64,000 nucleotides of DNA. Source: Cyclobacteriaceae bacterium (GTDB taxonomy: Bacteria > Bacteroidota > Bacteroidia > Cytophagales > Cyclobacteriaceae). Under the pieces are notes generated by a model, which had not been told where the DNA came from, did no database searches, and was given only the letters and a program-made list of their open reading frames with translations. A program made the translations under genes and the position numbers. Below, piece after piece: positions 57,425 to 64,000 of this stretch. The stretch's first letter is position 1; each line of letters begins with the position of its first letter. The stretch is taken from assembly GCA_947458585.1 (NCBI GenBank), contig CANGYY010000002.1:27445-91444 (forward strand), read 5' to 3'.

Positions 57425-58138
57425 CTAGGCGTAAAAATCCGAAAGACGCGCCAAACCTTTCTTATCTTTCAAGAAAATTTTTTTTCCTTCCAACTCAATC
57501 AAACCATCTTTTTTGAATTCAGAAAGCAATCGGATCACTGATTCGGTAGCCGTACCCACCATACCAGCTAGTTCTTCTCGAGTGAGCAAAAGATCGATTC
57601 GTTGGTAACCTCCCCCATCCACGCCGTAGGTGTTCGCTAATTGTAAGAGTAGAAAAGCAAGTCGCTCCCGAATACTTTTTTGGGAGGCGTCTGTTAGTTT
57701 TTCTTCCATGACCCCAAGTTCATGGCAAAGCTGCTTTGTAATCCGCTTAAAAAATTCAGCATTCTTCATCATCGAACCTAGAAATGTTTCTCGAGGAATG
57801 AAGCAAATTTTGGCATTCTCAATAATCATCGCCGAATTCGTGTAATTCTCTTCCCCTAACAATGCGGAGTAGCCCAAAAAATCTCCCTGTTTGGCTAGGT
57901 ATAAAATTTGCTCCTTTCCATTGGAAGCGGTTTTGTACACTTTTATCACTCCTGCATTCACACAAAAAATACCAAGTGGTTTTGTGCCTTCGTAATAAAG
58001 AATTTGACCTCTTCGATGGGAAGTTAGATTTTTGGACTCCGAGATAGCACAGAGTTGAGCTTCAGGAAGTGCGGAAAAAAGGGAGTGCTTTCTTGAACCG
58101 CAAAGATCGCAGGGTAGAGTTGAAATTGTAGCTTGCAT
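57425..58138 (-). CDS. Crp/Fnr-family transcriptional regulator with N-terminal CxxC
   Basis: 237 residues. N-terminal cysteines at 10, 13 and 30 (LPCDLCGS; AQLCAI), cyclic-nucleotide-type beta-roll (GQILYYEGTKPLGIFCVNAG, QGDFLGYSALLGEENY), dimer helix, and C-terminal HTH (TREELAGMVGTATESVIRLL). Cys59 is a further candidate ligand. An FNR-like iron-sulfur or redox-switch role is possible, but the spacing differs from E. coli FNR. It precedes the rhodanese, DUF547 and redox/glycosyltransferase genes and may regulate them. Confidence 0.9.
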   Translation of the reverse strand: MQATISTLPCDLCGSRKHSLFSALPEAQLCAISESKNLTSHRRGQILYYEGTKPLGIFCVNAGVIKVYKTASNGKEQILYLAKQGDFLGYSALLGEENYTNSAMIIENAKICFIPRETFLGSMMKNAEFFKRITKQLCHELGVMEEKLTDASQKSIRERLAFLLLQLANTYGVDGGGYQRIDLLLTREELAGMVGTATESVIRLLSEFKKDGLIELEGKKIFLKDKKGLARLSDFYA

Positions 58139-58206
58139 AGATATACTCTTTCTTAAAAAATTTTAGAAAAGTTAAAAAAAATCGATCATAAATGCAATTT
58201 AAATCG

Positions 58207-58689
58207 TTAGCCTGGTACAGGAGGCAAGCTATTTTGCTGTATAAATTTTCCTTCTTCCTCCACATAACCCATAAAAACATGTCTATTCCCATTACTGAGT
58301 GCAATGAATGGGCATTTAAGAGTTTGATTGTAGGAAGCCGCTTGGGATAATACTTTTTGGTTAATCTCCACCTCAGGGGCTTTGCACTCGATCAAAAAGT
58401 AGGGAAGACCCTGTCGATCAAAAATCAATAAATCGGTTCTTTTCTGTAAACCATTGTAGACCAATCCTCTTTCACTAGTCACTAAGCCTTTTGGAAATTT
58501 TTGGTGATCTATAAGAAATCGGATCCAATGTTGCCTCACCCATTCCTCTGGAGTAAGCAACAAATGCTTTTTGCGTAAAACATCGAAAATAAATACCTGG
58601 CCTTCTTTTTTAAGAAGTTGGGGTTCAAATGCAGGTAAGTTGAGTTCAGGTAAGGAAATCACAGGGAAAAGAGTTGGTTCCCACTGCAA
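58207..58689 (-). CDS. orphan HsdR N-terminal-type nuclease-fold protein
   Basis: 160 residues, starting at TTG 58689 since no in-frame ATG is available. LTPEEWVRQHWIRFLIDHQK is the typical opening, and the PD-(D/E)xK core is visible as TDLLIFD (Asp86) and IECKAP (Glu101, Lys103). This matches HSDR_N_2 proteins, which are encoded as stand-alone genes in most Bacteroidota without any HsdM/HsdS partner, and none is present here. DNA metabolism rather than restriction is likely; the substrate is unknown. Confidence 0.85.
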   Translation of the reverse strand: MQWEPTLFPVISLPELNLPAFEPQLLKKEGQVFIFDVLRKKHLLLTPEEWVRQHWIRFLIDHQKFPKGLVTSERGLVYNGLQKRTDLLIFDRQGLPYFLIECKAPEVEINQKVLSQAASYNQTLKCPFIALSNGNRHVFMGYVEEEGKFIQQNSLPPVPG

Positions 58690-58717
58690 ATTATGGCTTT
58701 TTTAACTAGAATTCTAG

Positions 58718-59428
58718 TTACTTCTTTCCTTCCTCCACTTCCTCCACATCAAATTCTAAATAGGGTCCAATTTTGCTTACCCAAGCTGCTTTAAAGATCT
58801 TAACCTTCAACAAGTCATCCAATTGAAGGTAAGGGCCATGTTGCAAGCGATAGGCAACTAATACTTTAGCCTCTTGGTAACTAATGTAAGGATGCTTGGC
58901 CAGTTCCTCCACCGAAACAGTGTTGAGGGCAAGGCGCCGCGGTGCCACCCTGTCAAAATCAAAATACTCCCAAATGACCGGAATGGTCTCAGGCTTGAGC
59001 CCATACACTTCCTTCAGCTGGTCCACCTGGATAAATCCTCCTAAACTTTCCCGATGCTTGATGATCCTGCCCGCAGTCAGGGCTCCGATGCCTGGCACAA
59101 TTTGCAACACCACGGAATCTGCTTCGGAAAAAGGCAAGCGCTTGATCCGGTCAGACACTTTGTCCGAATGCGAACGTCTCAGGGTATCTTCAGGGTTGAA
59201 AGTAGGCAATGGAGATACCAGCAATTGGACCCCTGCTCGTTCCAAACTGTCCACTTGATTCAAGTAATGCTGATAGAGCTTTCCCGCATTTCGATCCTTT
59301 GCCCAAGCAAGAACTTGAGACGCCCCTACCAGCAGGAGCAAACAGGGAATCAAGAGTAAAAAACCTCGGGATTCCTTAGCCGAAAAACCTAGATGGGTTT
59401 TAAACCAAAAAAATAGCCTTTGACGCAT
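58718..59428 (-). CDS. helix-hairpin-helix (ComEA-like) membrane-anchored protein
   Basis: 236 residues from ATG 59428. One N-terminal helix (GFLLLIPCLLLLVGASQVLA), then repeated helix-hairpin-helix units: QIVPGIGALTAGRIIKHRES and a second near NTVSVEELAKHPYISYQEAK. The extracytoplasmic ComEA-like region would bind DNA nonspecifically, as in uptake or repair proteins. A role in DNA uptake is unproven. Divergent from hemA; next to the HsdR-like gene with 28 bases between. Confidence 0.86.
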   Translation of the reverse strand: MRQRLFFWFKTHLGFSAKESRGFLLLIPCLLLLVGASQVLAWAKDRNAGKLYQHYLNQVDSLERAGVQLLVSPLPTFNPEDTLRRSHSDKVSDRIKRLPFSEADSVVLQIVPGIGALTAGRIIKHRESLGGFIQVDQLKEVYGLKPETIPVIWEYFDFDRVAPRRLALNTVSVEELAKHPYISYQEAKVLVAYRLQHGPYLQLDDLLKVKIFKAAWVSKIGPYLEFDVEEVEEGKK

Positions 59429-59582
59429 CAATTAAAGTTTAAAAAGTAGATTTCAGTGAATTTAAGGGGTTTATAATTCACAAGCAATCGAAAAAGATTA
59501 ACCTTCGTTAATTTATTATTTAGATTGATTTTAAATTAGAGAAGTCTTGATTCAAAGAAACTATTGAGGGGCCTACTTCTGT

Positions 59583-59590
59583 TAAATTTG
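59583..59590 (+). promoter_or_regulatory. hemA promoter -7 element
   Basis: TAAATTTG matches TAnnTTTG, with TTG at 59564-59566 sixteen bases upstream. Eighteen bases separate it from the hemA ATG. Confidence 0.5.
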
Positions 59591-59608
59591 TAGGCTTAGT
59601 AAGTTGTG

Positions 59609-60877
59609 ATGCAGACCAAATTTCGAGTAGTCAGTTTATCTCATAAAAGTGCACCTGTTCACATTCGGGAATTGATTTCCTTGGATGAGGCTGCTATTCA
59701 ACGCTTGCTTCTCAAGCTCAAGGAATTTTTTACCGTCACAGACGCCTTAGTGCTCTCCACTTGCAACCGGACCGAAATCTATTACAACCACGAATCAGAC
59801 CTGAGTATTGAATTAGTCAAGTTGATTGGTGTTGAACGTGGGCTTTCTGACGCGATCTCCTATCTCGATTATTTCCAAATTTTAAATGAGGAAAAAGAGG
59901 CTGTTACTCATCTTTTCCGTGTTTCTATGGGGCTTGAAGCACAAGTAGTTGGTGATATTCAGATCTCCAATCAAGTCAAAAGAGCCTACCAAGCTGCTGC
60001 AGATTTGGATTTGGCAGGCCCCTTCCTGCATCGCCTGATGCATACCATATTCTTCACCAACAAACGCGTGGTGCAGGAAACCGCTTTTCGAGATGGAGCA
60101 GCCTCCCTTTCCTACGCCACAATCGAATTGATTGAGAGCCTCACTCAGAATATTTTTCAGCCCCGAGTTTTGGTGATTGGCTTAGGTGAGATTGGTGAAG
60201 ATGTAGCCAAAAACATGGTGCATCTCCCAACTGCTCAAATCAAAATCACGAATAGAACCCTTTCCAAAGCAGAAGAGATTGGGCTGCCTTTAGGATTTGA
60301 GGTAATCCCATTTGAATCCTGCCTGACCGCCATGGAAGAAGCGGATGTGGTCGTTTGCTCGGTGCGTATGCAAGATCCATTTATCACCAAACAACTCGTT
60401 GAATCGTTTAACATTCCAAGCTTTAAGGTTTTTATAGATCTTTCTGTACCTAGAAGTATTGAGACTTCCCTAGAAGAACTTGCCGGAGTAGTCCTCTACA
60501 ATGTGGACAATATTCGAAGCAAAGCCACTGCGGCCCTACAAACAAGGCTGGACTCCATCCCCTCTGTAGAAGCAATTCTGGAAGAAAGCATCGAAGAGTT
60601 TGGGGCTTGGCAAAAAGAAATGGTGGTCTCCCCCACCATTCAAAAACTAAAGCAATCCCTGGAGCAGATTCGCCAGGAAGAGCTGGGTAGGTATTTAAAA
60701 AATGTGGACGAAAAAGAATTTGTGCTCATCGATAAAATCACGAAGAGCATGATGCAAAAAATCCTCAAAGTACCCGTAGTCCAATTGAGAGCTGCATGCC
60801 AACGAGATGAAGCGGCTGAAATGATTGAATTGATCACAGATCTTTTTGACTTGGAGAAGTCAAAAAATGAAAAATAA
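59609..60877 (+). CDS. hemA: glutamyl-tRNA reductase
   Basis: 422 residues from ATG 59609; a GTG lies one codon upstream. Reduces glutamyl-tRNA to glutamate-1-semialdehyde, the first step of C5-pathway heme synthesis. Catalytic Cys52 in LSTCNRTEIY, the MGLEAQVVGDIQISNQVK signature, NADPH-binding VLVIGLGEIGEDVAKNM and a C-terminal dimerisation spine. Complete and typical length. The remaining heme genes are not adjacent; the next gene encodes a WG-repeat protein. Confidence 0.97.
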   Translation: MQTKFRVVSLSHKSAPVHIRELISLDEAAIQRLLLKLKEFFTVTDALVLSTCNRTEIYYNHESDLSIELVKLIGVERGLSDAISYLDYFQILNEEKEAVTHLFRVSMGLEAQVVGDIQISNQVKRAYQAAADLDLAGPFLHRLMHTIFFTNKRVVQETAFRDGAASLSYATIELIESLTQNIFQPRVLVIGLGEIGEDVAKNMVHLPTAQIKITNRTLSKAEEIGLPLGFEVIPFESCLTAMEEADVVVCSVRMQDPFITKQLVESFNIPSFKVFIDLSVPRSIETSLEELAGVVLYNVDNIRSKATAALQTRLDSIPSVEAILEESIEEFGAWQKEMVVSPTIQKLKQSLEQIRQEELGRYLKNVDEKEFVLIDKITKSMMQKILKVPVVQLRAACQRDEAAEMIELITDLFDLEKSKNEK

Positions 60878-60935
60878 ATTAGGTACCGGATAGTCCATCC
60901 CTGGCCGATTTTTCCCATTACCCCAAATTCTTGCC

Positions 60936-62504
60936 ATGAGAAATCTGATTTATCTTGTTTTTGGAAGCTTTTTGTTTTTGGCCTCTCCTAGTATGGGGCA
61001 ATCCTGGGAAGTGTACGACTTTGGTGGTAGCCTCCAAACTAGTGCAACCTATCAAGAAATCGACATTCTTGGGGAATCTGTAATTACTGGAAAAAATGCG
61101 GAAGGCTTATTCTTGCTCTCTCCAGATTTACGTCCAGTGGTAAACCTCCAAGGTCAAGAAGTTTTCCAATACCTCAAGCCTTGGATTTTGGTCAAAGGTC
61201 CAAAAGGTATTGGTGCATTTCATGAATACGGACAGCCTGCCCTTCCCCTAGAATATGAGGAGATCAGCACGTTTACCAATCGCCTATTGGCCAGAAAGGG
61301 CACAGACTATTGGATCTATGAAAAATCGACAGGGAAAACAAAGTGGCTAGGGGCAGCAGAAGAAGCCAAACTCACGCGTAATGGACAGGTGATTTTGAAA
61401 AATCAGGGAAGCTACTATTTGCCGCTGTCTTCTAATCCTGAAAAAGCCTACGAGCTCTTGCTAGAAAATCAGGGAAACTTCCTCCTTGCCAAAGAAGCTT
61501 CTGGATTTGGTTTAATCAATCAATTTGGAGACTATGTTTTGGACCCGGTTCTTGACCAATTGGAACCTACTCGGGGTGATAATTACTTTGGTTTTGACGA
61601 AAACCAATACCTACTCATCCGTGGATTTGAGGCAAGTGCTCAGGTACGTTACAATTCTTACCACAAAATCACCAAAGAAGGTGATCTCCTTCTCGAATTC
61701 ATCCATGGTAAATTACGTCGTGTTCTGGAAGAAGAAGGAATATTGCTCGATGCCGTAGGAATGGAAGAAGTTAAATTAATCGCACCCGATGCATTCAACA
61801 TTCGATTCCGAGAAAATAAGTTAGGTCTCCTTGGTAAACAAGGTTGGCTAGTCGCTCCCAATTCAGATGCCGAGTGGATTGGTATTGGCAGCGAAGGCCT
61901 TTTTCCAGCACTCAAACATGGGAACTATGGTTTTGTAAATAGCGAAGGCGCATGGATCATTCCTCCAAGCTTCATGGAGGTAGGTTCATTTTCAGAAAAA
62001 GTAAGCAGCTACCGAACGGGAGCTACTTGGGGAACGATCAATGTCGAGGGTAAAATCCTTTCAGAAGCGAAATGGGAGAAAATTACTAATTTCTCTGGGG
62101 GTCTAGCTATTGCCATCTCGGCAGGAAAACACTACCTAATCTATCCATCTGGTGAATTGGCCTATCCGGAGGGATTGGATCAGATTTCAAAATTGAAAGA
62201 GGGCTTTTACTTAGTTGAAAATAATGCCAAAACAGGCCTACTCAATTCACTCGGGAAGCTTATCCTCCCCATCGCTTTTGACCAAATTCAAGTAGAACAA
62301 AAAGATTTTTTTAGAGTGGAAAACGAAGGGCTTTCTGGGGTTATGAGAGCCAATGGCAATGTATTTTTACCCCTCAACTATTCCCAAGTTGCCATAGACT
62401 GGAACGAACAAAAAGTATTTGTAAAAAGTCAGGAAGAGGTAGTAGAGAAAGCGGAAGTTAATCCAACCTCTGCAACCCAAGGAAAAAGAAAAAAGGGAGT
62501 GTAA
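60936..62504 (+). CDS. secreted WG-repeat protein
   Basis: 522 residues with signal peptide (LIYLVFGSFLFLASPSMG). Several WG-type repeats of ~40-50 residues are visible by GLxNxxGxxxxxPxxDQI spacing: FGLINQFGDYVLDPVLDQLE, LGLLGKQGWLVAPNSD, YGFVNSEGAWIIPPS, TWGTINVEGK and TGLLNSLGKLILPIAFDQ. They should form a beta-rich binding solenoid or propeller. The C-terminus is short and charged (GKRKKGV). Function unknown. It follows hemA by 58 bases and could be cotranscribed. Its stop is inside a terminator hairpin. Confidence 0.85.
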   Translation: MRNLIYLVFGSFLFLASPSMGQSWEVYDFGGSLQTSATYQEIDILGESVITGKNAEGLFLLSPDLRPVVNLQGQEVFQYLKPWILVKGPKGIGAFHEYGQPALPLEYEEISTFTNRLLARKGTDYWIYEKSTGKTKWLGAAEEAKLTRNGQVILKNQGSYYLPLSSNPEKAYELLLENQGNFLLAKEASGFGLINQFGDYVLDPVLDQLEPTRGDNYFGFDENQYLLIRGFEASAQVRYNSYHKITKEGDLLLEFIHGKLRRVLEEEGILLDAVGMEEVKLIAPDAFNIRFRENKLGLLGKQGWLVAPNSDAEWIGIGSEGLFPALKHGNYGFVNSEGAWIIPPSFMEVGSFSEKVSSYRTGATWGTINVEGKILSEAKWEKITNFSGGLAIAISAGKHYLIYPSGELAYPEGLDQISKLKEGFYLVENNAKTGLLNSLGKLILPIAFDQIQVEQKDFFRVENEGLSGVMRANGNVFLPLNYSQVAIDWNEQKVFVKSQEEVVEKAEVNPTSATQGKRKKGV

Positions 62505-62516
62505 GCTCCCTTTTTC
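62490..62516. terminator. bidirectional terminator between WG-repeat gene and floA
   Basis: Arms AAAAAGGGAG (62490-62499) and CTCCCTTTTT (62506-62515) pair perfectly across a 6-base loop containing the TAA stop of the WG-repeat gene. A and T runs on both sides allow termination in both directions. Confidence 0.85.
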
Positions 62517-62522
62517 AATTAG

Positions 62523-63524
62523 TTAAGACTTTAACGACCCTGAATCTTTAGACTCCTTACCAGAATTGGCGATGGAATCTCGCATTGCTGTATCGGATTT
62601 CACATTCTCCATCTTATAGTAATCCATCACGCCCAACTGTCCAGATCGGAAAGCTTCAGCAATGGCTTTTGGAATCTCAGCTTCCGCCTCAATTACTTTT
62701 GCACGCATTTCCACATTTCTAGCTTTCATTTCCTGCTCCAAAGCAACCGCCATGGCTCTTCGCTCTTCCGCTTTTGCTTCAGCCACTTTTAGGTCGGCAG
62801 AAGCTTGGTCGATTTGAAGTTTGGCTCCGATATTCGCCCCCACATCAATGTCTGCAATATCAATGGATAAGATTTCAAAAGCCGTTCCTGCATCCAAACC
62901 ACGCTGAAGCACCAATTTGGAGATTTTATCTGGGTTTTCCAGTACCGATTTGTGTGTGGCAGCCGAACCAATAGAGGTGACAATGCCCTCGCCCACTCTC
63001 GCCAAAATGGTCTCCTCACCAGCACCACCCACAAGTTGCGCGATGTTTGCACGAACCGTTACTCGAGCTTTAGCGACCAACTGAATTCCATCAGCTGCTA
63101 CTGCCGCCACGTTAGGAGTATTGATCACCTTTGGATTCACAGAGATTTGTACTGCTTCAAACACATCCCGTCCCGCCAAGTCAATCGCGGTGGCCTGCTT
63201 GAAGCTCAAAGTAATATTCGCCTTATCCGCAGAAATCAAGGCACGAATCACTGCAGGCACATTCCCTCCAGCCAAAAAGTGAGTTTCTAGATCATTGGTA
63301 GTCAATTGCAAGCCCGCCTTTGTAGCTGTAATCATCGCATTGACAATTAGGCTAGGGGGCACTTTTCGAATTCGCATCCCAATCAACTCGCCAATCCCAA
63401 CCCGAACATTTGAAAACTGGGCCGTAATCCAAAGATTAACCGGAACAAAATACAAGAAAATAAACAGAAGGGTGATTCCTGCAAAAGCAGCAATCAAGAC
63501 GAATAAAGAACTGTCTTCAAACAT
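62523..63524 (-). CDS. floA: flotillin-like protein FloA (UPF0365)
   Basis: 333 residues. An N-terminal membrane hairpin ([20 protein letters not shown]), then an SPFH/PHB domain ([40 protein letters not shown]) and a helical region rich in Ala/Glu/Lys ([20 protein letters not shown]). Forms lipid-raft-like membrane microdomain scaffolds in Bacillus FloA. It is encoded six bases after the NfeD-like gene, its usual partner. Confidence 0.93.
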   Translation of the reverse strand: MFEDSSLFVLIAAFAGITLLFIFLYFVPVNLWITAQFSNVRVGIGELIGMRIRKVPPSLIVNAMITATKAGLQLTTNDLETHFLAGGNVPAVIRALISADKANITLSFKQATAIDLAGRDVFEAVQISVNPKVINTPNVAAVAADGIQLVAKARVTVRANIAQLVGGAGEETILARVGEGIVTSIGSAATHKSVLENPDKISKLVLQRGLDAGTAFEILSIDIADIDVGANIGAKLQIDQASADLKVAEAKAEERRAMAVALEQEMKARNVEMRAKVIEAEAEIPKAIAEAFRSGQLGVMDYYKMENVKSDTAMRDSIANSGKESKDSGSLKS

Positions 63525-63530
63525 AGTTTA

Positions 63531-63989
63531 TTAGTTTACACTGATTTTATTGTTTTCAATTTTTGTAATCGTCACTGGCGTATTGACCTCAATAAAACCC
63601 GATTCGGACTTCACTTCCACCCAAATTTCATTGAAGGAAGCTTTGCCATAAGGTTTGATATCGGAAACGGCCAAACCTTTCATTCCCACTTCCAATCCGT
63701 CTGTTCGGCCATCAAAGGCTCCTCCCGATTGGGTGGATTTCAGCGAAAATTTCTTCCAAATCCCGGAACTAAATCCATACCAAACTGCTGCAAAATTAAT
63801 GACCAAAGTCACCCCAGTAATCCCGATTGCTATCGAATAATCAAAATTAAGAAATGCAAAAGCTAGACCCGCTAGGCTTACCAAAAAACCAAAGATCCCT
63901 ACTACGGTGGTTCCAGGAATAAAAAGAATCTCAACCAAAAGTAGGATTAAGCCAATGACTAGCAGGGTACTAAGAACTAGAATTTCCAT
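63531..63989 (-). CDS. NfeD-like membrane protein partnered with FloA
   Basis: 152 residues from ATG 63989 (MEILVLSTLLVIGLILLLVE); an in-frame TTG three codons earlier is possible and only 11 bases of upstream sequence are visible. Two to three N-terminal helices and a C-terminal OB-type NfeD domain (GMKGLAVSDIKPYGKASF; VTITKIENNKISVN). This is the short NfeD form that lacks the protease domain and assists flotillins. The gene is immediately upstream of floA. Confidence 0.9.
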   Translation of the reverse strand: MEILVLSTLLVIGLILLLVEILFIPGTTVVGIFGFLVSLAGLAFAFLNFDYSIAIGITGVTLVINFAAVWYGFSSGIWKKFSLKSTQSGGAFDGRTDGLEVGMKGLAVSDIKPYGKASFNEIWVEVKSESGFIEVNTPVTITKIENNKISVN

Positions 63990-64000
63990 AAGGAGCAAAA

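Noticed and set aside
58207..58689. Restriction-modification system suggested by the HsdR N-terminal-type protein
   Set aside because: Only 160 residues, no helicase domain and no HsdM/HsdS or methylase gene nearby; stand-alone versions are ordinary in Bacteroidota.

Overview
The window reads as a chromosomal segment of a Bacteroidota bacterium, most likely Cytophagales/Cyclobacteriaceae (Algoriphagus-like). This placement is inferred from family content, not from a search. The evidence is a CusA-CusC type fusion protein, DUF6503-like lipoproteins, BBP2 porin, UpxY-type NusG, GH109-type oxidoreductase, large single-chain PurL, near absence of Shine-Dalgarno sequences, and repeated TAnnTTTG (-7) promoter motifs in front of genes. 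Coding density is very high. No gene-free stretch exceeds about 285 bases (the longest, 24075-24355, carries the dapA promoter). I found no tRNA, rRNA, IS element, prophage, attachment site, replication origin or CRISPR array.

Layout. 1-1487: end of an aromatic-pathway aminotransferase plus tyrA. 1597-6562: kelch protein, APC permease, a short SSB, a secreted alkaline-phosphatase-superfamily enzyme and a GNAT. 6665-14243 (minus): metal efflux operon running response regulator, sensor kinase, CusA fused to CusC, CusB; then a PepSY membrane protein. 15759-17877: DUF6503-like lipoprotein and a divergent MerR/SDR pair. 18007-26712: housekeeping genes metG, ligA (with an unusual ~150-residue insertion), CNNM/CorC protein, dapA, xseA-xseB. 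26740-33926 (minus): orphan UpxY-type NusG, then a second RND pump operon (tetR-tolC-adaptor-permease) ending in a good terminator. 34149-45512: alpha/beta hydrolase, purL, calcineurin-like phosphoesterase, M20 peptidase, BBP2 porin, PIF1/RecD-like helicase, PaiB-like flavoprotein. 45676-59428 (minus): a long co-directional block. Its core (47981-56028) is seven genes, most overlapping or abutting: FAD oxidoreductase, polyferredoxin membrane protein, two GT2 glycosyltransferases, lipoprotein, GT-C membrane glycosyltransferase, DUF6503-like lipoprotein. It is preceded by DUF547, periplasmic rhodanese and Crp/Fnr genes. 59609-63989: hemA, WG-repeat protein, and floA with its NfeD partner.

The best candidate for an undescribed system is that redox/glycosyltransferase block. 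A NAD(P)H-type flavoprotein and a NosR/NapH-like membrane iron-sulfur protein are translationally coupled to what looks like a lipid-linked sugar pathway, with a cysteine-bearing Crp/Fnr regulator upstream. Its product cannot be read from sequence alone. Other points of interest are the LigA insertion, the retained internal signal peptide in the CusA-CusC fusion, and two well-formed operator palindromes (TetR, MerR).
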